Positions 1-11,500 of a stretch of DNA of 64,000 bases are shown piece by piece. The DNA comes from Anabas testudineus. Taxonomy: Eukaryota; Chordata; Actinopteri; Anabantiformes; Anabantidae. How positions within the stretch are numbered: the stretch's first letter is position 1; every line of letters begins with the position of its first letter. The stretch spans positions 20,341,589 to 20,405,588 of the forward strand of contig NC_046615.1 in the NCBI RefSeq assembly GCF_900324465.2. Reading direction: 5' to 3'. Both the position numbers and the translations under genes were made by a program. The notes below the pieces were generated by a model. The model was not told where the DNA came from and made no database searches. It was given only the letters and a program-made list of their open reading frames with translations.

Positions 1-187
1 CAGAAAACGCAGGCAATTTAAATGAGGCGGGGGGGGGGGGGTGCCTCCGTATTTCTCCTCCAACGTCGCTTCAGGAAAGAGGATTCACTCAGAATAGATG
101 CAGTTGCCTCGCAAACAGGAGTAAATAAAGCTTTTGGCTGCCAGGAACAACACCAGCCACCCCCTGCATACACACACATGCATAAAA

Positions 188-210
188 ACACACACACACA
201 CACACACACA
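188..210. repeat. (CA)n microsatellite
   Basis: Uninterrupted CA dinucleotide run. Confidence 0.9.
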
Positions 211-805
211 GGCAAACACACAACCACCAGCAACAGCCCACTACCGCCACTTGGTGTGGTTTCAGCACCATTGCTGCTGGACAGCTCCCGGGTTTCCCCA
301 TGCGGTGCGCCTGGTCTCTGCAGCAGCAACAGCTCCTTCACTCCACTTCCTCCTCTCCTTCTCCTCTTCCTCCTCCACCGTTGCTTCTCTGTCAGTACGA
401 CTCCTCTTTAAAAAAAAAAAAAAAGAAAGAAAACGAAGGGAAAGGCGTCCTTAAGCGCTCATCAGAGAAGGGTTCCCCTCACTTTCGCGGTTATGCAGGA
501 AAAAAAATGTGATACAGACTCAACAGCGCCAACAGACAAAGGGAGTTTTTGCACTTGCTTATTTACAAAAAGGGGTGATCCCTACTATGCAGGAAGGGTT
601 GCTCTATGATTCGGCTCTACAGTCAAACACAGCTCGTAAAGCATGCCAATAAAATCCATGCCCGAGTCAAGTGTTTTGCGTGCATGAGACAGAGGAGGAG
701 GCAACATTTGGAGAAGGAAAACGGCACAGGCACTCGGGAGCATGCACTACCAAATACACCAAAGTGAACGGAATTAAACATAGCATGTGCAAAGGTCTCA
801 CTCAC

Positions 806-833
806 CGTGGTGCAGGGATGTCCTTGTTCTAAA
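806..833 (-). other. Candidate 28-nt internal exon (minus strand)
   Basis: On the minus strand a pyrimidine-rich tract ending in CTTTCTCCAG is followed by 28 nt and then by a strong donor, CACG|GTGAGTGAG. Both splice signals are good and flank a very short segment. It could be a 5' UTR exon or a micro-exon of a gene that continues left of the window. The protein or gene is not recognisable from so short a segment. Confidence 0.35.
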
Positions 834-1583
834 CTGGAGAAAGGGAAACAGAGAAAGGTTGAGATTTTAGTGAAAAGCCGCAACAAGAGTCGGGAAGAGA
901 TGCAACAGATTAAGACCTCCATTTGTTATTATGTAGGCTTACAGTGGCACGTCCAAGTTTGCTCAGGATCGCCTCCCTTTTTATACAAGTGATACCCGTC
1001 TGTCTATTTCTGGCGCACGATCAAAACTATGATGCTATTTTTAGGTCACAGTACGAGGAAGGAGAAAAAAAACACTCACAAAAGGCATCGCTTAGGAACG
1101 TTACGTGAAGTGCATGTAATCTAAATTAATTTTGCCTCTCCAACTCTGCACAAGAGCCCCGATACCCCTCCGTTGCATCATTGCAGTGATTTTTTTTTTT
1201 TTTTTTTTTTTTTTTTGCAAGCCAATGTGCCTTCAACAGCAGCACCACCACCTCCTTCTCATCCTTAAAACACTACTTTCTCCCCCCAACAACTAAAATC
1301 TGGAACTCGTCGTCGCTGCCAATATCATCGACAATATTTGATGTCTTGTCGCCCTCTTCAGAAGCTTCTGGTCCCAGTGTCACTTCGGCTGAAACTCATG
1401 AACGCAAAATAGGTCCAAATACTGATGAACGCGGATTACCCGACGCTCCCTGTGGGATTTTCTTTTTCGTTTAGTCGACGGAGCACTGTAAAATTTAGTA
1501 ATTAAGCTTTGCTGACGAGAAGAAGAAAAAAATAATAAATAAAAAGCCATTTTTGTTGAAGGGCTGCGTCAGTTACTAGGCAT

Positions 1584-1591
1584 TGACGTCA
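1584..1591. promoter_or_regulatory. Consensus CRE (TGACGTCA)
   Basis: A perfect palindromic TGACGTCA sits within CATTGACGTCACG. The same 11-mer CATTGACGTCA recurs at 5164-5174. CREB/ATF proteins bind this motif; activity here is inferred. Confidence 0.45.
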
Positions 1592-2649
1592 CGTTTAGAT
1601 TCTCTCACTTTACAGCCCGTAGAGTCTGATTAAAGACACTGCTGCTCTGTGATCAGCTCTTCGCATATGTGCCATGAGGAAAAGAGTGACAAAACAGGAA
1701 AATATTACAGGTGGATAATGTGGTGTGGACTCGTGGCAACTGTAGCTAGCTGTAGTAGGTTTCTCTTGGTAAAAACCCTCTTCTAATGCTGGAGCATCTG
1801 GGTTACCATCCAACCTCCCCCTCCCTCCTGTTCTCTCCCAGCCGTGTCTCTATATAGGCTATCCCCCCACCAAGCGTTGGTGCTGTTTTGGTCTTGGAGA
1901 AATTTTTATCCCTGCATCCAGTGCATTTGACGGGCAAACATTGTGCCTCTAAGCCGCAGGAGAGGAAAACACAGCGATGTGCACCGCTGCTGCCCCCTCC
2001 ATCTCCTATATTCACTGGCCGTGCCCACGCACCAGACCCCGTTCACCCACGGAACAGACCCACGGGGAGTGCACACTTGTCCATGCAAAGGCGCACAAAC
2101 AAACCTCCCTCCACAGTATGCTGTCTCTCACTCCACCTTCTTTTCAGCATCTATAAGACTTTTACAGTAAGACCTTCTCCACACACCCCACGCCGTCCAT
2201 CTGCACTCATGCCGCGTGGAGATTCACGAGACTTTACGGGATGGGATGGGATGGGGTGGGCTAAGGTGGAAGGTGTTGTGGGTTTAGAGACAGAGGTGGT
2301 GAGAATTCACTGAGTGGCAGCTACCTAGGAAAGTCGGCTGTGAGAAGGGAAAAGGGCTGCGCCCGTCGCATCGGTTTGTGCTATTTTTATCCCAGCCTGT
2401 AGGCCAACTGTATGTCCGTGACTGCTGGCGAGTGCATTTATAGGGACTCAGACACAGAGCGGATTTAGCATTTCCCCCACACTGTGATACCAGGCATAAG
2501 GAATGAAATAATAGAAAAAGAAGAACACGGGCAGTTTTTATGCTCTGAATATTTTGGCATCTGTTCCTGTCTGGCTTTTTCCATTTTTTCACAAAATCAA
2601 GTCAACGAACGAGAAGATGCACATTCAAAGCACCAGCACAAGCCACCCT

Positions 2650-2678
2650 ACACACACACACACACACACACACACACG
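2650..2678. repeat. (CA)n microsatellite
   Basis: CA dinucleotide run of about 14 units, continuing imperfectly to 2690. Confidence 0.9.
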
Positions 2679-3475
2679 TACACACTCACAGTTCCCTGTA
2701 GTCCACAGTCATTCAATCAAAGTGGGAGCAGTATCAATGGGAGTTGCAGCCGAGGTTCCTAAGTGCAGTGCGCCAAGATCACCGCGTGGTGTCGACAAAC
2801 TCAGCCAGAGATCCTCCTCGTTCTGCACCCTCCAAATCCCCCCCCACCCCCCATTAAAAAGTGCACTCCTGACTCCAGCAAGTTGCAAGCCACAGCAGAC
2901 TTCTCTCTTTCTTCCTTTTGTGAAGCCTTTACAGGAGTTAATCCCACAACACGAAAGGACAGAACATGCTGCAGCTCTCATCGTGACACGCAGTTAATCA
3001 CAGGACGTGTGCTCTTCACACTTAAACCGTTTCAAACCAAAACCTCTGCCACAATGAGCTGAGATGAGCATCCATAACACTCAAACTGTCCAGTTTTAGG
3101 CTACTACCTCTGGACTTCCCTTTATTTAAAAGCACAGTACGTTGTCTCTTTAGTTTTCCACCACTGAAGCACTTTCTCGCCACATTAACTTTACCTCCAA
3201 CTAAAATCTGCTGTGCTGTCCGTGGTGCTGATTTACGCAGCGAGTCTGTCGTGCCGAATTTTCTAACCCCCCGCTGCTCCACAACGTAACCAGTGTAATT
3301 TACACTGCTTCTGCCAAGTTAGGGAAACTACATGATCTGCAAATGCATTCAAATTGCTGCCACGAAAAGCAATAAGACAGCATGTAACTCTGAGGTGGAT
3401 GGCAACACGTGTGGTGGACTGACGCAAGTCTGCTGCGGAAAGTTGTTTACAAGAGGAGAAATAAAGGCGTCTTAC

Positions 3476-3530
3476 CTCTGAGCTGAGTTTTGTCCATAAC
3501 AAGTCTACATGAATGAGGAGCTGTCACGCT
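3476..3530 (-). other. Candidate 5' exon end (minus-strand splice donor)
   Basis: The minus strand reads CAGCTCAGAG|GTAAGACGCC, a near-consensus donor at 3475/3476. Upstream on that strand the sequence is purine-rich (GAGAGGGAGA), so no acceptor is visible nearby; this would fit a first exon. The 5' limit is unknown and the given right border is nominal. Confidence 0.3.
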
Positions 3531-4356
3531 CTCTCTGCCTCCCTCTCTCTCCCTCTCCCTCTCCCTCTCACTCACATTTGCTCTATTGTCACGACAGGGA
3601 AGAAACCGCTGTTGCCAAAGCTGCATCATGCCACAGATCTTAGGTGAGAACATGTATATTTCCCTAAACTTTGCGTCTCTTTTCCCCCTCTGGTAGCTTT
3701 ATATCAGAGTGTACAGGCTAAAACAGAGGATTCCCAACACGTGAATAGCTTACTCCTACGCACTACTGCAGCTCGCTGCCTTTAAGTGTCTGCAAAATAA
3801 TTCGATGCCAAAAATGGATAAAAGCCTAAGAAACCTCCGTGACTATAACTGGTGTTTTTATTTCTGACCCGTGGACTCTTTGCTGGATATATTAAGAACC
3901 TGGACACATGCTCTCCGACTAATACTGTTGCACCTCTGTGTTTATTTACTAGTCCGACCGTTCCGGAGACAGACACGCTTGCAAACACTGGTATTCCCTA
4001 CAATACATCCAAAATAACGTTGCTCTGGATGCCTCATGTGCAACAAACAAGAAATAGTGTTTCAGTTACAAATCTCTATAAGGCAAGCACTGACAACATG
4101 TAGCACAGATTTAATAGCACAAACGCACAATGACCGACATATCTAGATGATTATGTCAAAAAGATGTTTTTAGAGTAGCTGAAATCTGACTTTGATGCCG
4201 TTCCCATCTATTAGAGTGTTACTACCCTAGCCTTCAGATCATTAATCCCCCAGACTTTAAGTCTCAAACTATCAAGGCATGGTCTAACTGCAAACTTCCT
4301 TGACTATAACACATTCTGGATTGGGTTTCGCGCCGTCTACAAAATAAATCACTTAC

Positions 4357-4800
4357 CTTTTTAATATAGTTTGGCTCTTTAAAACTCTTTAAGAAGCGCT
4401 TTGAGGAAGCTGAGACAGAAAGAGAGTATAGAGAAGAAAGGCAGCGCAGCCAACAGTCTCTCCTCCTGCGTCAGGATGGAGAAAGCAGGTCAGTCCGACG
4501 TGCGTCGTCTCCCAGTTCTGTCGGAGACTAAATTATTTGGGTTTGCTATTCACTGAGGCAGCTCAGAAGAAAGGTGGATTGATTGGGTGTTGGTGTTGGG
4601 AGGGCTGAGGGGTCTGGGAGTGCAAAGGTCTGGCGATTGCAGAGGAGGGGGAGAGTACAAAGAGTTACAAATAGGAGCCAGCTGACAGAAAGAGCCCGCC
4701 AAATCAGGGGTTCTTTACGCGTCTGGGGAGGCGCGCCACACGATTCACTCACTGCATTGACACTCTCCCTCTCTGTCTGTGTGCACGCGCGTGCCTGTTC

Positions 4801-4853
<53 letters not shown>

Positions 4854-5150
4854 ACTCCCAGACAGAGACGGAAAGCATGAATGGGACAGGAGAAGCGCGA
4901 CGGAGAGTTCGCGCTATTGTCGGCACAAATCTGCCGGGGAGCGAATAGATCGGGCAGAATCAAAAAATAAGGAGGACCGAGGCGAAACCAGATCACGGAA
5001 AGAGGGCTGGATTTCATTAAACAGAACTGACAAGGAGGAGACAAGGATTCAGGTTAAAACACAAGGATTGTCTTTGGAAAATCGTCTCGACGCCGAGACC
5101 TCGAACCATCGTTTTTTCTCCTCTCTCTCTGGTCCTCTTCTCCAGCACTG
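4357..5150 (-). other. Candidate alternative first exon with upstream CRE
   Basis: A minus-strand donor, TTAAAAAG|GTAAGTG, lies at 4356/4357. About 800 bp upstream on that strand is a CRE followed by a second TGACGCAA half-site (5167-5182). The interval contains a long GT/CA microsatellite (4803-4849) and no convincing coding frame. I read it as the transcribed 5' non-coding part of a minus-strand gene, with the start site unknown. Transcript data are needed to define its borders. Confidence 0.3.
4803..4849. repeat. (GT)n microsatellite
   Basis: About 23 uninterrupted GT units inside the candidate minus-strand first exon/promoter region. Confidence 0.95.
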
Positions 5151-5166
5151 TGCTATTGACCTGCAT

Positions 5167-5182
5167 TGACGTCATTGCGTCA
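5167..5182. promoter_or_regulatory. CRE plus adjacent CRE-like half-site
   Basis: TGACGTCA is followed directly by TTGCGTCA, a C/EBP-ATF type half-site, giving a double element. It lies just upstream (minus-strand sense) of the candidate first exon ending at 4357. Confidence 0.45.
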
Positions 5183-5199
5183 TTAGGTATCCCTTAGAA

Positions 5200-8100
5200 A
5201 CACTGACTTTCAAAAATAGTATCAAATTAATTCAGCTGGCAAGGAGAGAGAGGTGGAGCCTGTGAGTGTTTGGGGCTGGGACGCTTGGGGTGGAGGGGGT
5301 TTGAGTTAAATATGGGTGAGGATGGGGGGACAGCATGTTTTATTCTGATTTTTTTACCCTTTCAACAATCCCCCCATCTCCCTGGCATCACCGTTTCCAA
5401 AGTTGACTGGGTTGGAGAGCTAGACCATGACACATCGATATCTGAAGCCTGATAACTTGGTGCTCAATGTGCAGTCCCACTTAGATGGAGGAACAGAACA
5501 AAAATAACCCAAATTCAAATTGAATTCCACATGCACATTAGTCATTGCTGCTAAATCCAGACAATTACAAAGTATAAACCACCCCTCGACTAAAATAAGG
5601 ACCAGAAATATGAGGAATTGATTTAGGATTGAGGTCAAACTGGTCAGCATAGGTTTGTCTCTTTGTGTTTCTTCCTTCCCGTCTCTCTGGGTCTTCCAGT
5701 CTAAAAATATCCTCCAGCACTTGAAGCCAAGGGAGCCAGAACACCACAGACAGACAGACAATCAGGAGGCAAAGAACAACTTTTGTCATACAGGATGTGG
5801 CGATGCTCAGTTATTTATTCATCTGACCTATAATAACCCACATTTTTAACCATTTAAATTAATTAAAAATTGAATCTGAAAAAGTCCAGAATAGTTTTGT
5901 TTAGATGTCAGTCTGTGGTTTTAGCTTCAGTTCATAGAGGCTGGATGAAGTGGATTAGGATTCAGGGAGAAATGAACTGTTGTACGTTCTGGTTTCCACC
6001 GAGGAGCTGAACACTGTATTAAATGTTTCCACATCTTCACTAAACCCTGTTCTAAAAAGTAGCCTCTACAAAACAGTATAACCGCTATTAGTTTGGCCTC
6101 TGGCTCATCTGCCGTCTGTGACTGATAACTGATAATAGGTTGATGACGCAAAGTGGTAATAAACTCACTAGAATCAGCACAGAACTAATTATTTTAAATG
6201 ATTTTGTTACTGAATAAACCTACTCACCTACGTTACACAAACAGCGATTAGGGAGGAAATCCTTGATCCCAAATGTCAGCGATGCTGCTGACAGATGCTC
6301 AAAGAAACTACAGCTCTACACAGTGCTGCCCTGCTGTGATCCTGACCTTTGACCTGCCTGCAGTTTAGAAAGCAAGTGAGCATCAGCAGCAGACACAGTG
6401 AACATTTTACACACACTTCCCGTCACTAATCGGATGTTTCAATTAGGGTATTAAAGAAATCTTTCAAAACAACAGGCTTTGTATCGTCAATGCAACATCA
6501 ACGATTTCTAGCTTTCATTTCATGCGACTATGAGACATGTTGTTTTGGAAAGTGGCCTCCTGCATCTTTCTACAAGACACACATTGTCACTGATGCATGC
6601 ATGGCTACCACATAAGCACACACACTCACTCACACATGCAGATGTTGGCTATTGATTTGGAACCTGCCCACCTGTTTTTACACTGGCTCTTTTGAAAAGT
6701 CGCCCAATCTACATTAGTCACCAAACCATTTGTTTGTGTCCGGGTCCACACATAGAGACTGTATGTGTGATATATGAAGTAGAAAGAGGAGGGCGTATGT
6801 AACAGAGAAGGGGGAGAAAGGCAAAAATACTTCACCATTAGGATTGAATTAGGCCTTATGATTCATCCTCTTGAATTGAGAGACACACTTCAAATGTCGT
6901 GGGATGCTTCATCACACGTCTGCTAGCCGTTTTTTACTACACCTTTCAGGTTTTTGCTGTGAGAACTGCGCGCCAAATATACTTTGAAAAAAAAAAAAGC
7001 TGTGAGTGGAGAAGGAAGGAAGTGGCAAATGTGAAGAACAAAGGGAAGATGCTACATCTTCACCCAAATAGATGAACGAACCACTAACTTCCATAGGTTA
7101 CTGCAAATAAAAGATCGCCGTGCAAACCAGGGCAGGTTCATCCAGGGTCTGAGCAAATGTGTGGCCTATTGAAGAGATCTACTGAAGTCCTCTGAACTCT
7201 GACCTCACTGTGGATGGACGAGAAAGGAAATCTCACAGAAATCAAAAAGGAAAACACAGGAAATTAGGCAACAATACGTAAACAAGTGTTGTTGCAGGTA
7301 CAGGCTGCAGGACTCAGAGACGTGTGATCACAGGACAAGGCGGAGGACCCACATGGGGAGAAATGTATCATAGAAGACGTCATCAGCACCAATGGAAGTC
7401 ACGCAGCATTCAGGGGTCAGTGCCAAGGCTGACGACAGACTGAGAGAGGTCCTGGGTGTGACTAAGACACTCCGGCCATGGAAAAAACAGTGTGCTGTCT
7501 TCCTTTCCTCCTCCATAATAACATAAACACACAAGTCAGTCAGGCTGTTTGAGCGGAAATGGTAGTCTTGATAACGAAATGAAAATATCGCTCCCTCCAT
7601 GTGGCCTATTGAGCTCCAATCCTCCACCTCGTCCTTTTTTTTCTGGCATGTCAATACAATAATGATACCTTCCAAAACATTTGCCTTGGGTGTGTGATGA
7701 CCACCATCTTATCCATTTGGATTGCTGCTTGTGTTTGTGTGTGTGTGTCTGTTGTATACACACAGGTCCTTTTAATTTGTTTGATGTCCCCTCCCATCTG
7801 CCTTGTTGCTTTCCATTCCGACTTGTCGGCTGCGTCTTTCTAGGAAACAGTGGGTGTTTTGATCCACTGTTTACTATTGGGCCCCATTGGATGAGGGCAA
7901 GCGTACACATCAAAAAAAAAAAAAAAAAAAAAAAAAGGATCCTTTGCTAAGATAATGCTTCAAGTTCGTTTGTACGCTTTTTAACTTAATAAACATATGT
8001 GTAATTAACACACATATTTAAAAAGTCAAACATACATTAGAAAATTTGAAACGACGTTAAAAGTTCAACCAGAACAGAGGAACCCTTTCATAAGTAGCTG

Positions 8101-8476
8101 ATTTGGAGCTGTTTGTTGCTCTGTTGGGACCTTATTTTTTTTACAGGTGTAAATTTACTTTATATAATTTCACCACATAACAAAATCTGAAGCAAATCGA
8201 AAAGACAGAAGCTTGAAGTGACTCTAGAAGCACCTTGGGCAGGTTTACTACGAAGTAGCCTTTGTTTTTGAGAGTGTGTACAGACGGATGGCTGGCCAGG
8301 TTTTGTTTGAATTTCAAGCCCAGATTAAGGAACCCTGCGCCCTCCCCTCCTCCTATTTATTTTTCCATCTCTCCTGCCTAAATGATGTCAATGGAAGCAG
8401 AGCTATAGTGCTATTTATAGAACGCCCCACCACACACACACATACACACACACACCACTGCTACTGCTACTGCTGC

Positions 8477-8524
<48 letters not shown>

Positions 8525-11500
8525 CATCACATGCTTGGTTGGGAGCAGTGCTGCACACAATAAACCACCTCAAGAGGATGAATACAGCCGCTCAATATTT
8601 ATGAACGGCTTTGCCACATGTGGACATAATACGCGCACACGCATGCGCGCACGACAACCCACCACGCTCCATCATCCCACCTCGACCCCCCCTACCCCCT
8701 TTAATGTGTGTGTACTGTATGTGTTTGCTCTCCATGCTTGGTTATTGTCCATGCAGCTGTACTTCCCTCTGCAGGAGGAAAAAAAAAAACCATTGAGAGC
8801 GACAGGGGCGATGCGCGCCCCCTGTGCTCTGCTTCTCCTGCTGCTCTTCATTCACTCATTCCGTGCAGTCATTCATTCATTCATCACTTTCCCACTCACT
8901 CATTCACACAACTGCTCCCACAGAGTCTGTGAATGGACGGACAAATGGGATGAATGCGGGTAGTCACCTGTTCTCGTGGTGAACCATGTCTAGTTTTTTT
9001 TTTTAATTATTATTTCTACAGTTGGAATTACCAAACCGTGCGCGTACATGCGTGCGCGTGCACAAAGGGGGTGAAATCTAACCTGCCAAGTCTCAGGGGA
9101 CACCAGAGTACACAGTGTTCCCTGGGTATGAGTTTTGGGAGCTCTATGCATAGACCAAATAACACCCCCTCCTCCCTTCTCTCTCTACGACTCTTTCTGT
9201 CTCTTGACATTCACATGCTAGATTACGTAACACAGTTTGGGGTGGAGGGGAGGGGGTTGGAGTTGAAAGCTGGAGGGATGGTGGTGTTAGTGGCGGTGAG
9301 GACGGGAGGAGGAGGAGGAGGAGGAGGGGGGGCGGTGTATTTAAAGTCTCCTTCCATCACAAATAAATGCACGGTTTGCTGCACAAGCGTCTTCGATTGA
9401 GAAGAACTCATGAGCTCTGTTTTTTTAGACTGACTTCTATTTCTGAAAGGCGACCGTGATAAAAATAAACCAGCACCCCATCCTCACCCAAAAATCCATC
9501 CGCCAACCCCATCCCCTCTCAGATTCAGAAAAGCTGAATTTCAAACGCGCCCTTCATCAACAGGATCCTGTAAAGACCCCTCAGCAGCAGCGGCGGCGGC
9601 GGCGCAGAGGACGCGGCTGATCACCCGGAGGTTCAGCGCGTTATCGTCAGTGCGGGTCAAGGATGGTTTCGGGGCTCCAGCAGAGCAGAACCCCCCTCTA
9701 ATTTGGATCATCTGAGTCAGTTTAACCACACTTTGTCCAGAATACTTCACTTTAAAAGCTGATATAAACTGGACGAGTTGAGTTTGGTGAAATCTGCGCA
9801 GACGCAGCCTCCCTGTGCCACAGAGACCAAATCAACACAGAACTACGTTTCGTACGCGGCGACAGGAGGAATCATAGTGGTTTGTTATATCTTAAACCAA
9901 CCCCGGATTGGTGTGCATGTTATATACAGCAGCAGAAAACAGAGGCTGCTTGGTATTTATGTGGATACTGGATCCATCTCCATCCACGACGGTCACACGT
10001 GAAGCAGCCGCTTCCCTGCACTCCTGCTGAAGTTGACATGTTAACACTCACTGGCTGCTATATTTAGCCCAGCCTCACAGTGCTGTTACTATTCCCAGCA
10101 TTGTACATGAGGGGGCGGGCGGTACGTTTTTTTTTTTTTTTGTTGCTTTTTGTTTTTTTATAAAAAGGGAAGAAAAAGTTCCCTTTTCACAACTGATTTA
10201 TTTTTCCGCGGCCTGCGATCTGCCACTGATACCTCCCTATTTCAGGGACGCTGCAGTTAAGAGCATCACGATTCCAAGAATGAAGGACAATGGGAGAAGA
10301 CGTGACGTTTTCACGGCTGATGAATGAATGGCTGAACAGAAATAGCTGTTAATGCTGTCAAACCATCAATGCTAAGGTGGCCTTGAGCCACGCACCAGCA
10401 GGCTTCTGTAGCTGACCTTGACCTCTGGCCTCACATCAGCGTAATGCTATTGGAAACATACTGTACACAGAAACTCACACCTGAGTCACGTGTCCTCAGC
10501 GTGTTCCTCTATGTTTGACTGAAATGCTGCTATCTCTCACAAGATGCAGAAATTAATCCCTCAAGAAGGTTTTTTCTCAAGCAAAGCTGGTCTGAAATGC
10601 ATTTAGGGGAAACCCTGCTTCAGCTCCAGGGGCCACACAGCTCCCATCAGGCAGCTTCAGCACCACGGACAGCTGCACAACCCAGTGAACTCTTAGTGCC
10701 AATAAACTCCTCTTTAGTCGCTGCTCACACTTTTCCCTGAATCTTGATGGGAAAAAAGTGTAGAGCTAAGCAAATGCAACTAGAATCACACCGTTCGAAG
10801 CATAAAATAATGGCAGCCGTGATTTCCAGATCAGCTCTTTCATGTAAGGACCTCGGAGCTGCTTAAGTACACCACGTGCCCTCTTTGATCAGCCCATGAA
10901 ATCCTGTGAATCCTGTGAAACACAGCTCATTCCTGCTTGTCAGTACAGGAGGCTCAGGTTGAAGTGGAGTTTTGATTAGATGCCTTCAGGAAGTCTCTAG
11001 TTCCTATCTTGTTACACATAAAGCTAGATTACAGATTATTTATGGCCTGGAAATGATTGGAGAGATAAACTGGCTTTTGACCGACCAGCTCCCCGTTACT
11101 GTCTACGTACACTGCCTTCCTAGTGTCAATGGAAGCTGTGTCAGCTTATATTTAGATTTAACTTCTCATTTGGTCCGTGCTGGCCTGGTCTTTTGTAAAA
11201 AACTGAGATCTGATGTACCATAAAACCAAATATCCTTTAACATTCCTCTGAAGGCAGTTAGAAATTGGGTAATGACGGTGGAGAACACCTCTTAACCTGC
11301 ACCACAAGTTGTGTTAAACAGTTAAACAGGACAAACTGAAGGTTAAAATTGTAGTTACATCAATCAATGTGCAGTGCCATTAAACCATCATACACATTTA
11401 TCTGAACTGCAGCTGTTAAATTTGCATGTGAACCAAAGTCACATCACTCTTTCCAGAGCACTAGTCTTAGACTGATGCTGTTGGGACTGAACACTGCAAC

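Larger units (their letters stand above)
1..3470. other. Non-coding region with possible 5' exon/promoter sequence
   Basis: No open frame here resembles a known protein. The stretch contains a CA run (about 188-210 and 2650-2678), a T run (about 1190-1216), a consensus cAMP response element (1584-1591), a MEF2-type motif (1035-1044) and a small candidate minus-strand exon (806-833). A CTATATAG element near 1850 could act as a TATA-like box on the minus strand. Taken together it resembles upstream or 5' UTR territory of a gene transcribed to the left and mostly outside the window; this is inference. Confidence 0.4.

Noticed and set aside
134-454. Long open frames with His/Thr or Leu/Ser-rich peptides
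   Set aside because: They are translations of CA repeats and CT-rich DNA; there is no family similarity and no exon structure.
4546-5044. Overlapping frames of 99-126 codons on both strands around the GT repeat
   Set aside because: Composition is driven by the microsatellite, and both strands are open, which is typical of non-coding repeat DNA.
9541-9750. Minus-strand frame with an Ala run (GCG repeat)
   Set aside because: It has no similarity to a known protein and no convincing splice partners; more likely a GC-rich leader or a chance frame.
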